DNA from: Echria macrotheca
Taxonomy: Eukaryota; Ascomycota; Sordariomycetes; Sordariales; Schizotheciaceae
Reading direction: 5' to 3'
Length of the DNA stretch: 64,000 nt
Assembly (NCBI GenBank): GCA_030411725.1
Contig: MU839830.1
Span: 1,302,001-1,366,000, forward strand
Shown here: positions 33,267-43,628 of the stretch, one piece after another
Numbering within the stretch: the first letter of the stretch is position 1
How the letters are laid out: the number at the start of each line of letters is the position of its first letter
The notes under the pieces: model-generated
Database searches by the model: none
What the model was told of the DNA's origin: nothing
What the model saw: the letters and a program-made list of their open reading frames with translations, nothing else
Program-made: the position numbers and the translations under genes

Positions 33267-34519
33267 CTACTTCTGCTCGGCCTCGAGCGCCTCGAGCCCC
33301 TGAAGCAAATCATCCCTGAGATCCTCCCAGCCCTCGACGCCAACGCTGACCCGCAACAGTCTCCTATCACAGGTCCTGTCCGACATGGCTCGCCACTCGA
33401 TCAGACTCTCGACACCGCCGAGACTGGTGGCATGGTGAAAGAGGTGCACCTTGCTAGGCAGCCGCCTCGCGGCTTCTTCGGTCTTCATGTACAGCGCAAA
33501 CACAGGCCCATACCCATTAGGCATCTGCCTGCGCAGCCACGACCCTTCCTCCCTGGCCTCGGGCTGCTGCGACGCATGCGCAACGCCGTCCACCAGCTGC
33601 GGAACCACGCCCTGCCCGCTCTGCTTCTCCGAAACCAACCAGTCCACCAGCCGCTGCGCATTCTCGCTCTGCCGCGTAACACGCAGCTCCAGCGTCCGCA
33701 GACTGCGCACGCCCAGCCACCCCTCCAGACTGCCCATCACGCCGCCCAGCACGAGCCGCTCAAACTTGAGGCTGGGAATCCACTCGGCCGCGCGCTCGGG
33801 CCGCACGGCCAGCACGCCGCTGAGCATGTCGCTGTGGCCGCCGAAGTACTTGGTCCCGCTGTGCATGACGATGTCGACGCCGAAGGCGAAGGGGTCCAGA
33901 AGGGGCGGGGGGGCGAAGGTCGCGTCCACGGTGAGGAAGCAGTTTTTTGTCTTGGCGATGTCGTGGTAGAACTCGAGGTTGCGGGCTTCGCCGGTGGGAT
34001 TGAGGGGGGTTTCGATGTGGATTACGTCGCCGGGTTGGAGTTGGTCGAGGTCCGAGGGGGAGAGGGTTAGTTGGGTTAGGCCGTTGAGTTTGTGGAGAAC
34101 CGACAAAACGCCGTGGCAGCCGTGGTAGCCGCCGCCTATGGCTACGCGTCTGGGGTTGAGGTGGACTAGCATCGCGTGGAAGGCGGCGAGGCCCGAGGCG
34201 TAGGTTAGGACTGGGGCGTTGCCTAGGAGGGAGGAGAGGAGGGTTTCGAAGCGGGTTGTGTTTGGGGCGGATTCGCGCGAGTAGATGAAGGTGCCTGGGG
34301 CGAGTTCGGGCTTTTTTTATTCGGTTAGTACGGGATGGGGAGGGGAGAGAGGAAAAATACCATTTCTTCGGTCCAGGGATGGAGGTCCTCGGGGTTCCGT
34401 GAGTAGCGGAAGGTGGTTGAGACGTGCATGGCTGGGGCGACATCTTGGTAGGTGTTGATGGAGTCGTCGGCGTGGATGGAGCGGGTGGCTAGGGAGAGTT
34501 GTCTGGGTGTGTCTGCCAT
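33267..34519 (-). CDS. Cystathionine gamma-synthase/beta-lyase-like PLP enzyme (400 aa, 2 exons)
   Basis: Cys/Met-metabolism PLP enzyme (fold type I). Exons: 34519-34361 and 34310-33267. Visible features: STTFRYSRNPED and FIYSRESAPNTTRFE (substrate/PLP phosphate region of the partner subunit), ASGLAAFHAM, GGGYHGCHGVL, IHIETPLNPTGE, the aspartate strand LTVDATFAPPPLLDP, and HSGTKYFGGHSDMLSG, whose Lys (about residue 207) should form the PLP aldimine. The C-terminal domain contains HHATSLGGVESLIEWRAM and RVSVGVEGWEDL. The family includes cystathionine gamma-synthase, cystathionine beta- and gamma-lyase and the uncharacterised YHR112C/YML082W-like branch; by feel it is nearest the latter, but the exact reaction cannot be read here. 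Confidence 0.85.
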
Positions 34520-35518
34520 TTTATTTGTTGTCCTTGATATATTCCGTTTCTACGTTTTCTTTGTGTGTGTCTCGGTGAATATGTTGAGATGCTGAGACTT
34601 GGGTGTTTATAATGTTTATAAGTTGGGCGAATAAAATATGAAGGTGATACCTCAAGAAAGATGGTAAGGCAGGCAGGTCGGTTGAGTAACCCTGATTCCG
34701 ATATTCTCAGACTCAAAAGGATATGGGAAGCAAGAGTAAAGTAACCGAGACTGGGTTTTATACAGAAGGGACTTTGAACTGAACTGGAGAAACGAAATAA
34801 AAAAGAAGAATATATATAATTCGCCCCTTCAACCACTATCAAACCTCCGGTTGGGTCGCGATATCGGTGCGGTGCGGGGCAGGACTCCGCTCTGCAACGG
34901 GGCCTCGGGGAACGTCATTCACAGGGCGCGCGGCAGCCGGTAGTCATCAAGCCACTGAGTCTAGGCAGAGATGTGTTAACTGCTTTGCAAAATCATGTCT
35001 TTTGTATACAGTATCCGCGAGCTAGTGCTACTCCCACATTTGTCGAGACCGCCTCCCTGATGCTCGGACTTGGAATACCCATTACCCAGGCTTAAAGCCC
35101 TGCTCTAAACACTTCGCTTGAATCGTGATTTCGTGGGCCGCTGTAATGATACAGTATCATATACCACTCCATCCGACACTGACAATCATCACAACGCTGT
35201 CCATCCAACTGAGTCTTCTCGAAGACATCTCGGCCGTTCCGTCCCGCGGTGATTATATATCAGCCTGTGCCTCGGATTACAGTGCTTCGCTGCATGCATT
35301 TCCAACATACGGGTCCCGGGCATCGAGCCAGTGCCGAAGTCGAACATAGTCGGCTGTATCTCGTAAGTCCTCGGCTCTGATTACCGGAGTAAGACATCCC
35401 AGGGATAGGCCAGTTTGCGTATCCGTCCTGGACATGCTCATCCGGCCAGGAGCCCGTTCGTTTGGGACAATATGCCGTAGAATCCTGCAATGGCGTATAG
35501 TGACAGTCCCTCTTCACC
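34520..35518. other. Intergenic, no supported gene
   Basis: About 1 kb: promoter side of the PLP-enzyme gene and 3' side of the deacetylase-like gene, both minus strand. No other feature recognised. Confidence 0.5.
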
Positions 35519-36349
35519 TCAGCCCGTCGCCTCAGCCAGCAACTCCGTCACCGTAACAGCCTTGTACCCCCTCCTCTTCATCTCCGGCAGTACCCTCCGC
35601 AGCATCGGCTCCGTCCAGCTCCTCCGATCATGACAGATGATAATCCCCCCCGGACTCAACATCCCCAGTATATGCCTCGCATTCAACCACGCCCACGAAA
35701 CCTGCGCGTCATGCGGGTATATACTCCCCAGCACCAGCCTATGCCCGGCCTGTCTAACCACCTCCCTGACCCGATCGCTAAAAAACCCCGAGCCAGGCCG
35801 ATAATACCTCCTCTTGCCCGCCTGCGAACTCCCGTCCTCACCGGGATAAACCTTCCCCTCGGCCGCGTACGCCGCCGAAATCATGCCCTGCACCGCCCGA
35901 ATCTGCCTTCCTAGCTCCTCCCCCTCGACCTCCCGCGCCGGCTCGTCCCGCATCCCATGATTCCCCAGCTCGTGTCCAGCGCGCACAATCTCCCGCAACA
36001 AATGCTCGCGCCCGGCGACCTGGCTACCAATCACAAAAAACGTCGCCTTGGCGCCGCCCGCCGACAGCGCGGCCAGGATGTCGCGCGTGTGCTCCGAGGG
36101 CGCGTCGTCGATCGTCAGCGCCACCAGCTTCTTCGTCGGCGGCAGCCAGATGCGCCAGAGCACGTCGGTCCAGCGCTGCGAGAGCACGCGCATCAGCGCA
36201 GAGGGCGGGTAGTAGATGGTGTAGAGCGGCGCGAGCAGCAGCAGGGCCAGGAGGGCGAGGAGGGCGAGCATCGTGATGCGCGATCGGCGCGCCCGCCGGC
36301 GCAGTTTGCTCGGCAGGCGCAGGAGGGGTGGCAGGCGGAGACGCAGCAT
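35519..36349 (-). CDS. Membrane-anchored polysaccharide deacetylase-like (NodB/CE4) protein (276 aa, single exon)
   Basis: A short basic N-terminus (LRRRARRSR) followed by a hydrophobic helix (residues about 27-47) makes a type II signal anchor. The NodB domain follows: motif 1 LTIDDAPSEHT (D81, D82 in place of the usual FDDGP), ATFFVIGSQV, motif 2 GHELGNHGMRDEP, and motif 3 RYYRPGSGFFS (R185), ending SPGGIIICHDRR and KAVTVTELL. In active CE4 enzymes motif 2 is H-x3-H; here H131 is followed by D135, so one metal ligand is changed from His to Asp. Activity on chitin or another GlcNAc polymer is therefore uncertain; it may bind metal through Asp or be a pseudo-enzyme. Confidence 0.82.
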   Translation of the reverse strand: MLRLRLPPLLRLPSKLRRRARRSRITMLALLALLALLLLAPLYTIYYPPSALMRVLSQRWTDVLWRIWLPPTKKLVALTIDDAPSEHTRDILAALSAGGAKATFFVIGSQVAGREHLLREIVRAGHELGNHGMRDEPAREVEGEELGRQIRAVQGMISAAYAAEGKVYPGEDGSSQAGKRRYYRPGSGFFSDRVREVVRQAGHRLVLGSIYPHDAQVSWAWLNARHILGMLSPGGIIICHDRRSWTEPMLRRVLPEMKRRGYKAVTVTELLAEATG

Positions 36350-36794
36350 TCAGGACCGGCTGCCGTGCGGTTTGTGGGGGTCGAGCATTGGGTCGGGCGA
36401 GCGAGTGACTGGCTGTTCAATGAATAATGTTGAAGAGGGCTGGTTGTGGATTGTGATGGTCGATAAATGCGGATAGGGGAGCCGAGGCGTGGCTGCAGCT
36501 GTACATAAGCTGAGATCCGTGCACCTTGGCGGCCATTCATTAAAGGGAATCAATCCACGTCTCGCAGAGCACATGCCACAATTCGACATTGTGACTCTCC
36601 AAGTACAAGTACACACATGACGCAAATCAACACGGTAATATGGCAATATAAGCAATATGAAAGTGAAGACAAAATCAATAGCAGAGGTATCAACCGCATC
36701 GCCTATCCGCTAAATGTGCCCAAACGCCATTGGGAATGCAACCGCCGCTCCCGGGTACCCGACCCTATGCTCCTATCCAAGCGACATCCAAATG
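36350..36794. other. Intergenic, no supported gene
   Basis: Upstream DNA of the deacetylase-like gene and 3' side of Ppn1, about 0.45 kb. Nothing else recognised. Confidence 0.5.
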
Positions 36795-38893
36795 CTACCC
36801 AAGCTTCTGGAGCTCCTCCTTTTCCACAGTACTGACAAACGCTCGGTTCAAGAACGCAAGCCATGTCTTGTTCTTCTTTCTCTTATGCTTCTTCTTCTTG
36901 TCTTTCCCCTTGCCTGGCTTTTTCCCCTTCTTGCCGGCCGCATCCGCCTCTGCTTCATCCTCCTCCACTTCGTCCTCGTCTAGCTCGTCAACATCGCTGT
37001 CCGGCTCAAATTCCATCTCGTTCTTCCCTGCTGTCTGCCCCATTCGATACGCCAGGTCCACATAGCTGTTGACCGTCAAGTCTCGCAGCTTGTAGATCTT
37101 ATCGTCAAATGTGCTATATTCCACCTCGTACGTAAACTCTCGCGGGTGTGGTTTTGGTGTCGTTGGCTTCTTGCCGCCGTGCTTGCCATGTCGCCATCGC
37201 AGAAGCCACTCCGTCCACGAAAGCCCAGACTCTGTCTCAGCGGTATCCGCATCGAGTGTCAGATTGTTGATATACGTCAGGTTGGCGTAGTATTGTGTAT
37301 ATCCCGTCAAACTGAGAGGTTGCACCGAGTAGCCCGGACCTGGAGGGGCTGTCGGTGACGGCGGGTCAGGAATGATGAGGTGTGGGTTTTTTGGTTTCCC
37401 GTCCTTCGGCTTCTTCGGCTTCTTCTTTTTCTTGGCTTCAGTGTGCATGTTATCCGGCCCGTCAATGCTTCGCAGTTCCAAACGCTTCTGATCTTGGTCG
37501 GCAGGAGGTGGTGGTTGTGGCCTATCGGCCCACACTGGAGCGTTCTCGAGTCCGGAAATATTGTACTCGACAATCCGCAACGTCGGAAAGTAGTTCGGCA
37601 CAACACTCGGAGACACCAACGTCAGCTGGTACCTCTCTCCCCAGAGATCCTTCTTCTTCTTCCCTTTTCGGCCCTTCTTTTTCTTCTTGTCACCCTTCAG
37701 ATCGTCTGATTTGCCTGCCAACGCAGGTGGCGGCGCAAGCTTGGACCAAACGCTCCGCAGCTCCTGCAGGTAGTCGGTCGCCGACTCCACAGAAAGCTCA
37801 TCCTGCATGGCCTGACGGGTGCTAAACGTCGCCTTGTCGGGATTTTCCAACAGGTCGAGGTCGATGTCGTGCGTGTCGTGGATCAAGAAGTGGTCGATGT
37901 TCATGTGGCCGTAGATACCGCCAACAACCACGTCTCGGTACTGCTGCAGCCAAAGCGTGTACTTTTGCCAGCATGTCTCATCCCAGAGCTTCTTGCTGTC
38001 CGTCCGCGCCGGTGGTACGTGGCCCATGAGGATGGCCTTCATGCCGCGATGGCGCATGAACTGCAGCTGAATGCTCAGCCATTCCAGCTGCTTGTATCCC
38101 GGCTCGTAGGGGTTGGCGCACCCATCGACACCGGCATTTCGATCGAAGAAGTAGAGCGTATTCAGACTGAAGATGGCGAGCCGGTCGGGGATGGCCTCGA
38201 CAAAAAACCAGCCTCCAAACTCGAAGCTGTGTCGCTGCTCCTCGGGGATGAAGTGGCGCCAGATGTGCGTATAGTGCTGCAGCCAAGCATTCGGACCGGG
38301 CAGCAGGATGTTATGTGGGAGGATGTCATTGTTGCCAAAGGTCGGAACAACGGGGATCTCGAGCCCACGGCCCTCGGGGTGGGCAAACAGCTCGGCGAAC
38401 TTGTCGGCGATCCATGTATTGGTACCGAGCACCTGGCCCTGATTTCGGGGAATCTCTTCGTCGCTGTCGTGGCGGGCGCTGTCACCGGTCCAAATGACAA
38501 AGTCGATCTTGTCCTTTAGATTCGCCGCGATCCAGTCGAACGTCGCGTTGACGAGCGCAAAGGGTGTGTCGCAGTCAGAAGTCTCGGCGCCGTAGGTGCC
38601 CGCAGGCCCATCTCCTCGGTGGCAGGCCTCGGTCTCGTCCGTCGACGAATGCACGCGATAAAACTCGTCGGGGTGGATGTCTAGCAGCACAAAATCATCA
38701 GTCCACTTATCCACACGAGCCTTATCTCTCAATGTGTTGCACTTGGTTGCTCACCAGAAATATGCAGGAACCGGCCATGCAGCAGTCGCGGGGCAGGGTC
38801 CAGCGCTGCGCGTCCGCCCGTCGTCGAATCCGACGGCCCGGCAATGACGCCATGCCAAAGCAGGGCAGCACTGAGAATTCGCTGGAGGGCCAT
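36795..38893 (-). CDS. ppn1: Endopolyphosphatase Ppn1 (674 aa, 2 exons)
   Basis: Vacuolar metallophosphatase that cuts inorganic polyphosphate internally. Exons: 38893-38755 and 38680-36795. The N-terminus MALQRILSAALLWHGVIAG is a hydrophobic signal/anchor. Metallophosphoesterase motifs follow: DIH at 47-49 (HISDIHPDEFY), WTGDSARHDSD, TFGNND, ILMGHVPPART and GHMNIDHFLIHD. The middle holds Lys-rich disordered inserts (KKKKKGRKGKKKK and a second near TEAKKKKKPKKPK), then the conserved NYFPTLRIVEYNISGLE and TGYTQYYANLTYINN segments with N-glycosylation sites. The C-terminus is acidic, then Lys-rich (KGKDKKKKHKRKKNKTW), then FLNRAFVSTVEKEEL. All catalytic motifs are intact. The start is the first ATG of exon 1; the splice restores LHGRFLHIS-DIHPDEF. 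Confidence 0.94.
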
Positions 38894-41800
38894 GGTTGGC
38901 GGAGGCACCAGAGGTGCAAAAAGTCAAAAACACCAGGAATCTGTCCGAGGGGCCTGGTCGCGTGGGCTAGCACCTTACATAGCTGGGCTCGGAACGGTTT
39001 GGGGGTTCATTGGGCGCGGAGAAGCATTTTAGGTTCGAGGGAGAAATTTCGTTTCTTGTTTGAAGAGTGGGTTGGTGGCCAGGGCGGCTTTGACGTGTCG
39101 GGATGACGCTGTTCGCGGAGGGCACGCTGCAGGCAGCTTGCTGATTCACTTGGATTCCGCCCTGCTTTCTTGCTTGCGGCCCAAAAATATGCTGCAGGAC
39201 CGGCCGTGATCGCCGTCTAATGCAGTAATAGCCCATGGCCGTCTTCGCCGAGATTCCGCAGCTCTCCCTTTTTATGTCGAGATGCCGGCGGTGAGCTCGA
39301 CGTCCCACGGCTCTGTGAAGCCAGAGCGAGGCCGTAGAGGTGCCCCCATGGCGGCAAACCAGAGGCACATGGCCGGAAGGAGCTGAATGGCCCCCATGGA
39401 GTTCACCGGGAACAAGGAGTGAGGGTTGGCCGGAGAGCCAATATCCATCGAGCATCGCTCCCACGTGTGTTGGATGAAGCGATTCAAAGAGCTGGCCTGG
39501 TGTGCCTCGACTTCAGACGCGAGCTGACTGAGACATGTGGGCATTCGGCTGGACCAGCGGAGAGCCGGGCTGAGAACCACCGCCACATGAGCTCTTCATC
39601 ATCTGCCTGTCGCGGTATGCCGTCTCACCCGGAGTGATCACGGTTTCTATGTCGTGCTACGTTATTCAGTTTGTAAAGTGGTTGCACCACGAAAGCTTCT
39701 TGATAGCGCCGCAATTCTGACAGCGGGAAATCGTCGGTAGGGACACACACAGTGTGGTCGCAGAAGGGCTTGTGAGTTGGCACGGACTGTTTTTTTTAAA
39801 ATCTCGAAAAGTGTGGCCCGAGAAATTTCTTCCTCTTCTTCTACAGAATACATTCAAACGCAACCAGCGCCGCATCTACGGACTTCTCTTCCCGTGTCCC
39901 ACGATTGCTCACAGCTAGTTGCCAGATTGACGATAGCCGTGCGTTTGAGGGAATACAGAGCACTTGCCATGATGCTTTCCTATGGTTTAATCGGCCACAA
40001 TGCAAAACTCCCATCCCCTTTTCGTCTCGTTGCACCGACTGCAGTGTCGGCAGTCGTGTTTCGCCTCTTATTGTATCCTTCTGGTATGCAAATCGCACAG
40101 TATTCTCTTGCAGTGGTACGACATGGCAGTGAGGTGCTGTTGTCGCGCGCCTGTCGCATACCCAAACCACGGATTGGGCGCCCAACTGTACGACAACCTT
40201 CGCCGATCTCGATTTTGCTCCCTGTCCCCCTTTGATATCCAAGATGTTCTCGTGGATGGTACGCCGGACCGTCCTCGATGCGTTATTTTTTCCTCGTCTC
40301 AAAGGACCTTTCTAGGTCAGCTGGGACGAGTTGATGTCTATCCCGGAGAGAACAGGAAGGATGTGGTGCAACACACCCGATCGACCTCACAGCCAGCTTC
40401 GTCATCGTACTGCCAGCCTCGATACCCGGGGCGGTCGAGATTGGCGGGCTCCCCGCGAGTGTGCTCGTGCCGAAGCTGCAGGCCACCAAATGCAGTCACT
40501 GCAGACTGTTCAATATTGAATCACTCAAGCTGAACCTGATAACCCGAAGCTGCCCACCACTATCACAGACACCGGATTCCTCGTTTGGGGATATACGCCT
40601 TTGCAACAAGCACACTTGTCAGACATCGATCTCCGCGATGGGCGTCATGACGTCGCCGCGTCTGCACACTTTTGCCAGATATTATTCACAGTCGGACATA
40701 TCGTCGGCCTGTTTCTAGAGACTTCGCGGAGATATGGGTCGCCAAGTATGTAGCCGGATCGACGTTGCATCTCGGGGGTTTCCCATGTCAGCTGCATATC
40801 CTATGGCTGGCTACTACTTGATCTCGATTGTATTCCCAGCCTGGTATTCGCGGTTGCCCTTATCTCACGGCAGCTATCCTCCAACCCGCCAAGGGTTGGT
40901 ATGTCTGGTTGCTATCAGAAACTCGAGGGTTTCGTTTCCAAGTGACGACATACATTGTTCTCCAGGCTCTCGATGGGTTCAGCTTATCACTCTAGCTGCC
41001 AATAGCGCCGAGATACACAGGATAGGAAGGGTATAGGTCAGACATGGTCGACATGCAGCTTCTTCTATCCTGTCGTCACTTTGCAGGACTTTGTCGAGGG
41101 AGAAGCCATCCTGACCAGAAGCGTCTTGGGTCTACGATCGTGATGCCTGGGGAGCATGCTCCCTCTTCTGCGACGTATGATTGCGGAATCGCGATCCAGT
41201 CTGTCTCGAGGCTTGGGGTGCTGTCTTGCGCCATAATGTTGTGATCGAGGCCAACTATACCAAACCGTAGCTTGAGCACCTATGTCTGAAGAACATCTAT
41301 GGGTGAGACTTCATAGGTGTAGAGTAGCCAATAGGACATGCCAACCCCTGCTCTCAGCAGCTGTCAAAGCTGGTCTGGGTTGTGCATGTAGAACCACCAT
41401 ACTCCAAACACGGGCGGGCTGTCAGGCCAAGTCCTCGGCAGTTAGACTTAATACTCCAGGTCGAAATCCGTTGTCATGCCGTACATGAGACCATGACAGC
41501 AGGAATTCGGCTAACGCAACGAACATGATACTACCAGGAAAAGCCGGGCACTGGGTAAGCATTTGGTTATCTCAGTTGTGAAGCAAGGCGGGAGAACATT
41601 ACTACTGAAGGGGTCAGACGCAAAGTAACAAGGTCGACCAATTGATGCCTATGACCTCTTCCAAAGAGCTTGCAATCCGCGTGCCATCCAGCCATGCCCT
41701 ACACTGGTCTCAACAAAACGGCTCTAGCTCTAGAATTGCTGTGTTTACTCATATTATATTGTCCGAATATATGGTCTTGCGGTCTCAGCTAGGTATAGTT

Positions 41801-43054
41801 GCTGGGTAACTTGACCTCCATAATTCTGGCGTGTGTATCCGTCAATAGGAACACATGGATGCCTCTGTTATTGTACTCGTTTCTCCTAATACCAAGGGAC
41901 TATTGGTCATCGAACTTTGGGGAATATAAAACCTCGAAGGCAAAGTATTACCAGGACTGGTTTCTACCTACCTCCATGCCTCAGCTACCCTACCCAACAC
42001 GACCTACCTGCCTACCAATGCACGCCCTGTTCATAATGATGCCACCGATCTACTTATCTGGCTGTATTCTGGTAAAACATCTCCTGTTCACAGTGGCGGT
42101 ACACCATCTAAACACCTATAGAACAGCCAGTTCAAGCCCCCTGGTTTAGTTCCGCTGTGTGCTCTGCTTAAAGGCATCTGATAGGGGTGCAACCCCCTTT
42201 TGCTACGAGTGCACCCCTCTGCACAACGGGTTTTCCCGACTACCTTCTAATCAACTGTTGACATCATTTTAAAAAGCTGTATACATATTTTTCAAAGGCC
42301 TATTTACTATTTATAAGGGATTTAAAACTTGTAAAGGGAGAGAAAAGTAAATTTTAAGGTAGTTACCTACGTTACTCGCTGAACCCCTAGATACGCGTTA
42401 GGTTGAGACCTTTTATATCTTATATCCATTAAATAAAGGTTCAAGAACGTAACTAAGAGATTATAAAGTAGTTATTAATGGCCCTTTAGCCATTGCTAAT
42501 ACGCCGAAACGTATATATCTTAGGATGTATGCGAAAACATTATCTTCAAGGGGATGCGTACGGATCAAAAGGGGTGCACCCCTATCAGACGCCTGCGTAA
42601 GCCTGGATCACTGGCTGACTCTCCCCAGTTATTAGTTCTCCTGTCTTTCCGGGGTTTATACCGCGCAGGCTGTCGAATCACTGGATCTTCCGGTATGAAA
42701 CATTATGCTCCACTTAAGATGCCAAATGTTCTACTCATGTTGACTTGTTGATGAACCCGGGGTAAGGCACGTAGGATTTACCGGAGCACCCGGAGGTTGT
42801 ACCGCATAACAACTATCAAGACACAGGGAGCTTACGAAGCAGATATCCAGAAGTGGCCCAATACCCTCAGTGAGCCAGTCCGACCAGCGTCACGCGAGTC
42901 CCAATGAATGTACACAAAGCGGACGGAGCTATGTCGCAGGTAGAAGGATAGTTCTCTCAACACACTCAACCAACCCCAGAACAAGAACATCAAACTCTAT
43001 AGAACCTGCCCCACATTGAGAAGACACAACAAAATACCCATACAACCCAAAGAA
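38894..43054. other. Gene-poor region with a TIR element; no supported gene
   Basis: About 4.2 kb. Open frames near 39.8-40.5 kb are the longest but show no domain I recognise and no convincing splice structure. From about 41.5 to 43.0 kb the DNA becomes AT-richer. An inverted-repeat element at 42172-42594 is listed separately. The stretch could contain relics of an older gene; I cannot demonstrate one. Confidence 0.45.
42172..42594. mobile_element. MITE-like element with about 28-bp terminal inverted repeats
   Basis: The left end reads AGGCATCTGATAGGGGTGCA followed by ACCCCCTTTTG. The reverse complement of the right end reads AGGCGTCTGATAGGGGTGCA followed by CCCCTTTTG. The arms match over about 28 bases apart from one transition and two single-base gaps. 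The roughly 370-bp interior is markedly AT-rich, has no open reading frame of note and no transposase. Small size, inverted termini and lack of coding capacity fit a non-autonomous DNA transposon, possibly altered by repeat-induced point mutation. A clear target-site duplication is not visible; TA lies just inside both arms. Confidence 0.68.
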
Positions 43055-43628
43055 CTAACCAGACAAACTCAACTGCCTACTCCCCCTCCTAACCATCTTC
43101 CCAAACTGCCCTCCAACCCCGAGCAAATCCCCAGGCTGATCCTCACCACCCACCCCAGCGGTACACACAGTGCTAGACTCGTCCGACCAGCGCGTCGACC
43201 AGCTCCCCTTCCGTCCGCAGACCGAGTCCCTGCGGCCGGCGAGGGAGAACGAGCCCCTGCGCGACCCGAGGTTGAAGGAGCACCGCCAGGGCAGAACCGT
43301 CGGCGGCAGCTGGTTGTTCTGCTGCTGCTGTAAAGTGGCGGGCGAGCCTTCTTCTTTCTCTGCTGCTGCGTGTTCATTGGATTCGATAGTAGGGGATGTG
43401 GAAGGGGTGCTGGTTGTCGTCGAGAATGTTGGTGATTGTGTGTCTGAAGGTGGCCAGTGTTAGTGAATTGGGCTTAGATATAGGTGTACGGCTGGGGCAC
43501 AGAGACTTACCAGGAAGCGAGCGGCGCTTCATGCTCGGCAGTAGTATGAATATGGCCCACCCCAGCAGTATCAGGACCGCCGAGGATGCCATTGCGGCGT
43601 GGGAGTACCCGAACAGATCGGTCCACAT
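43055..43628 (-). CDS. Small single-pass membrane protein, unknown function (168 aa, 2 exons)
   Basis: Exons: 43628-43511 and 43443-43055. The intron has donor CCTG|GTAAGT, branch CACTAAC and acceptor CTTCAG, and the frame then stays open for 128 codons to TAG, which is strong internal support for a real gene. The protein starts MWTDLFGYSHAAMASSA, has one transmembrane helix (SAVLILLGWAIFILLPS, residues about 15-32) followed by basic KRR, then a Ser/Thr-rich tail (PTFSTTTSTPSTSP) and an Arg/Ser-rich segment (RRGSFSLAGRRDSVCGRKG, SRQLSLSG) with several RxxS phosphorylation-type sites. Positive residues after the helix suggest a cytosolic C-terminus. I recognise no family. Confidence 0.66.

Noticed and set aside
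39777..40533. HET-domain-like pseudogene
   Set aside because: A segment reading ALAMMLSYGL suggested a HET motif, but no other HET signature follows in any frame.
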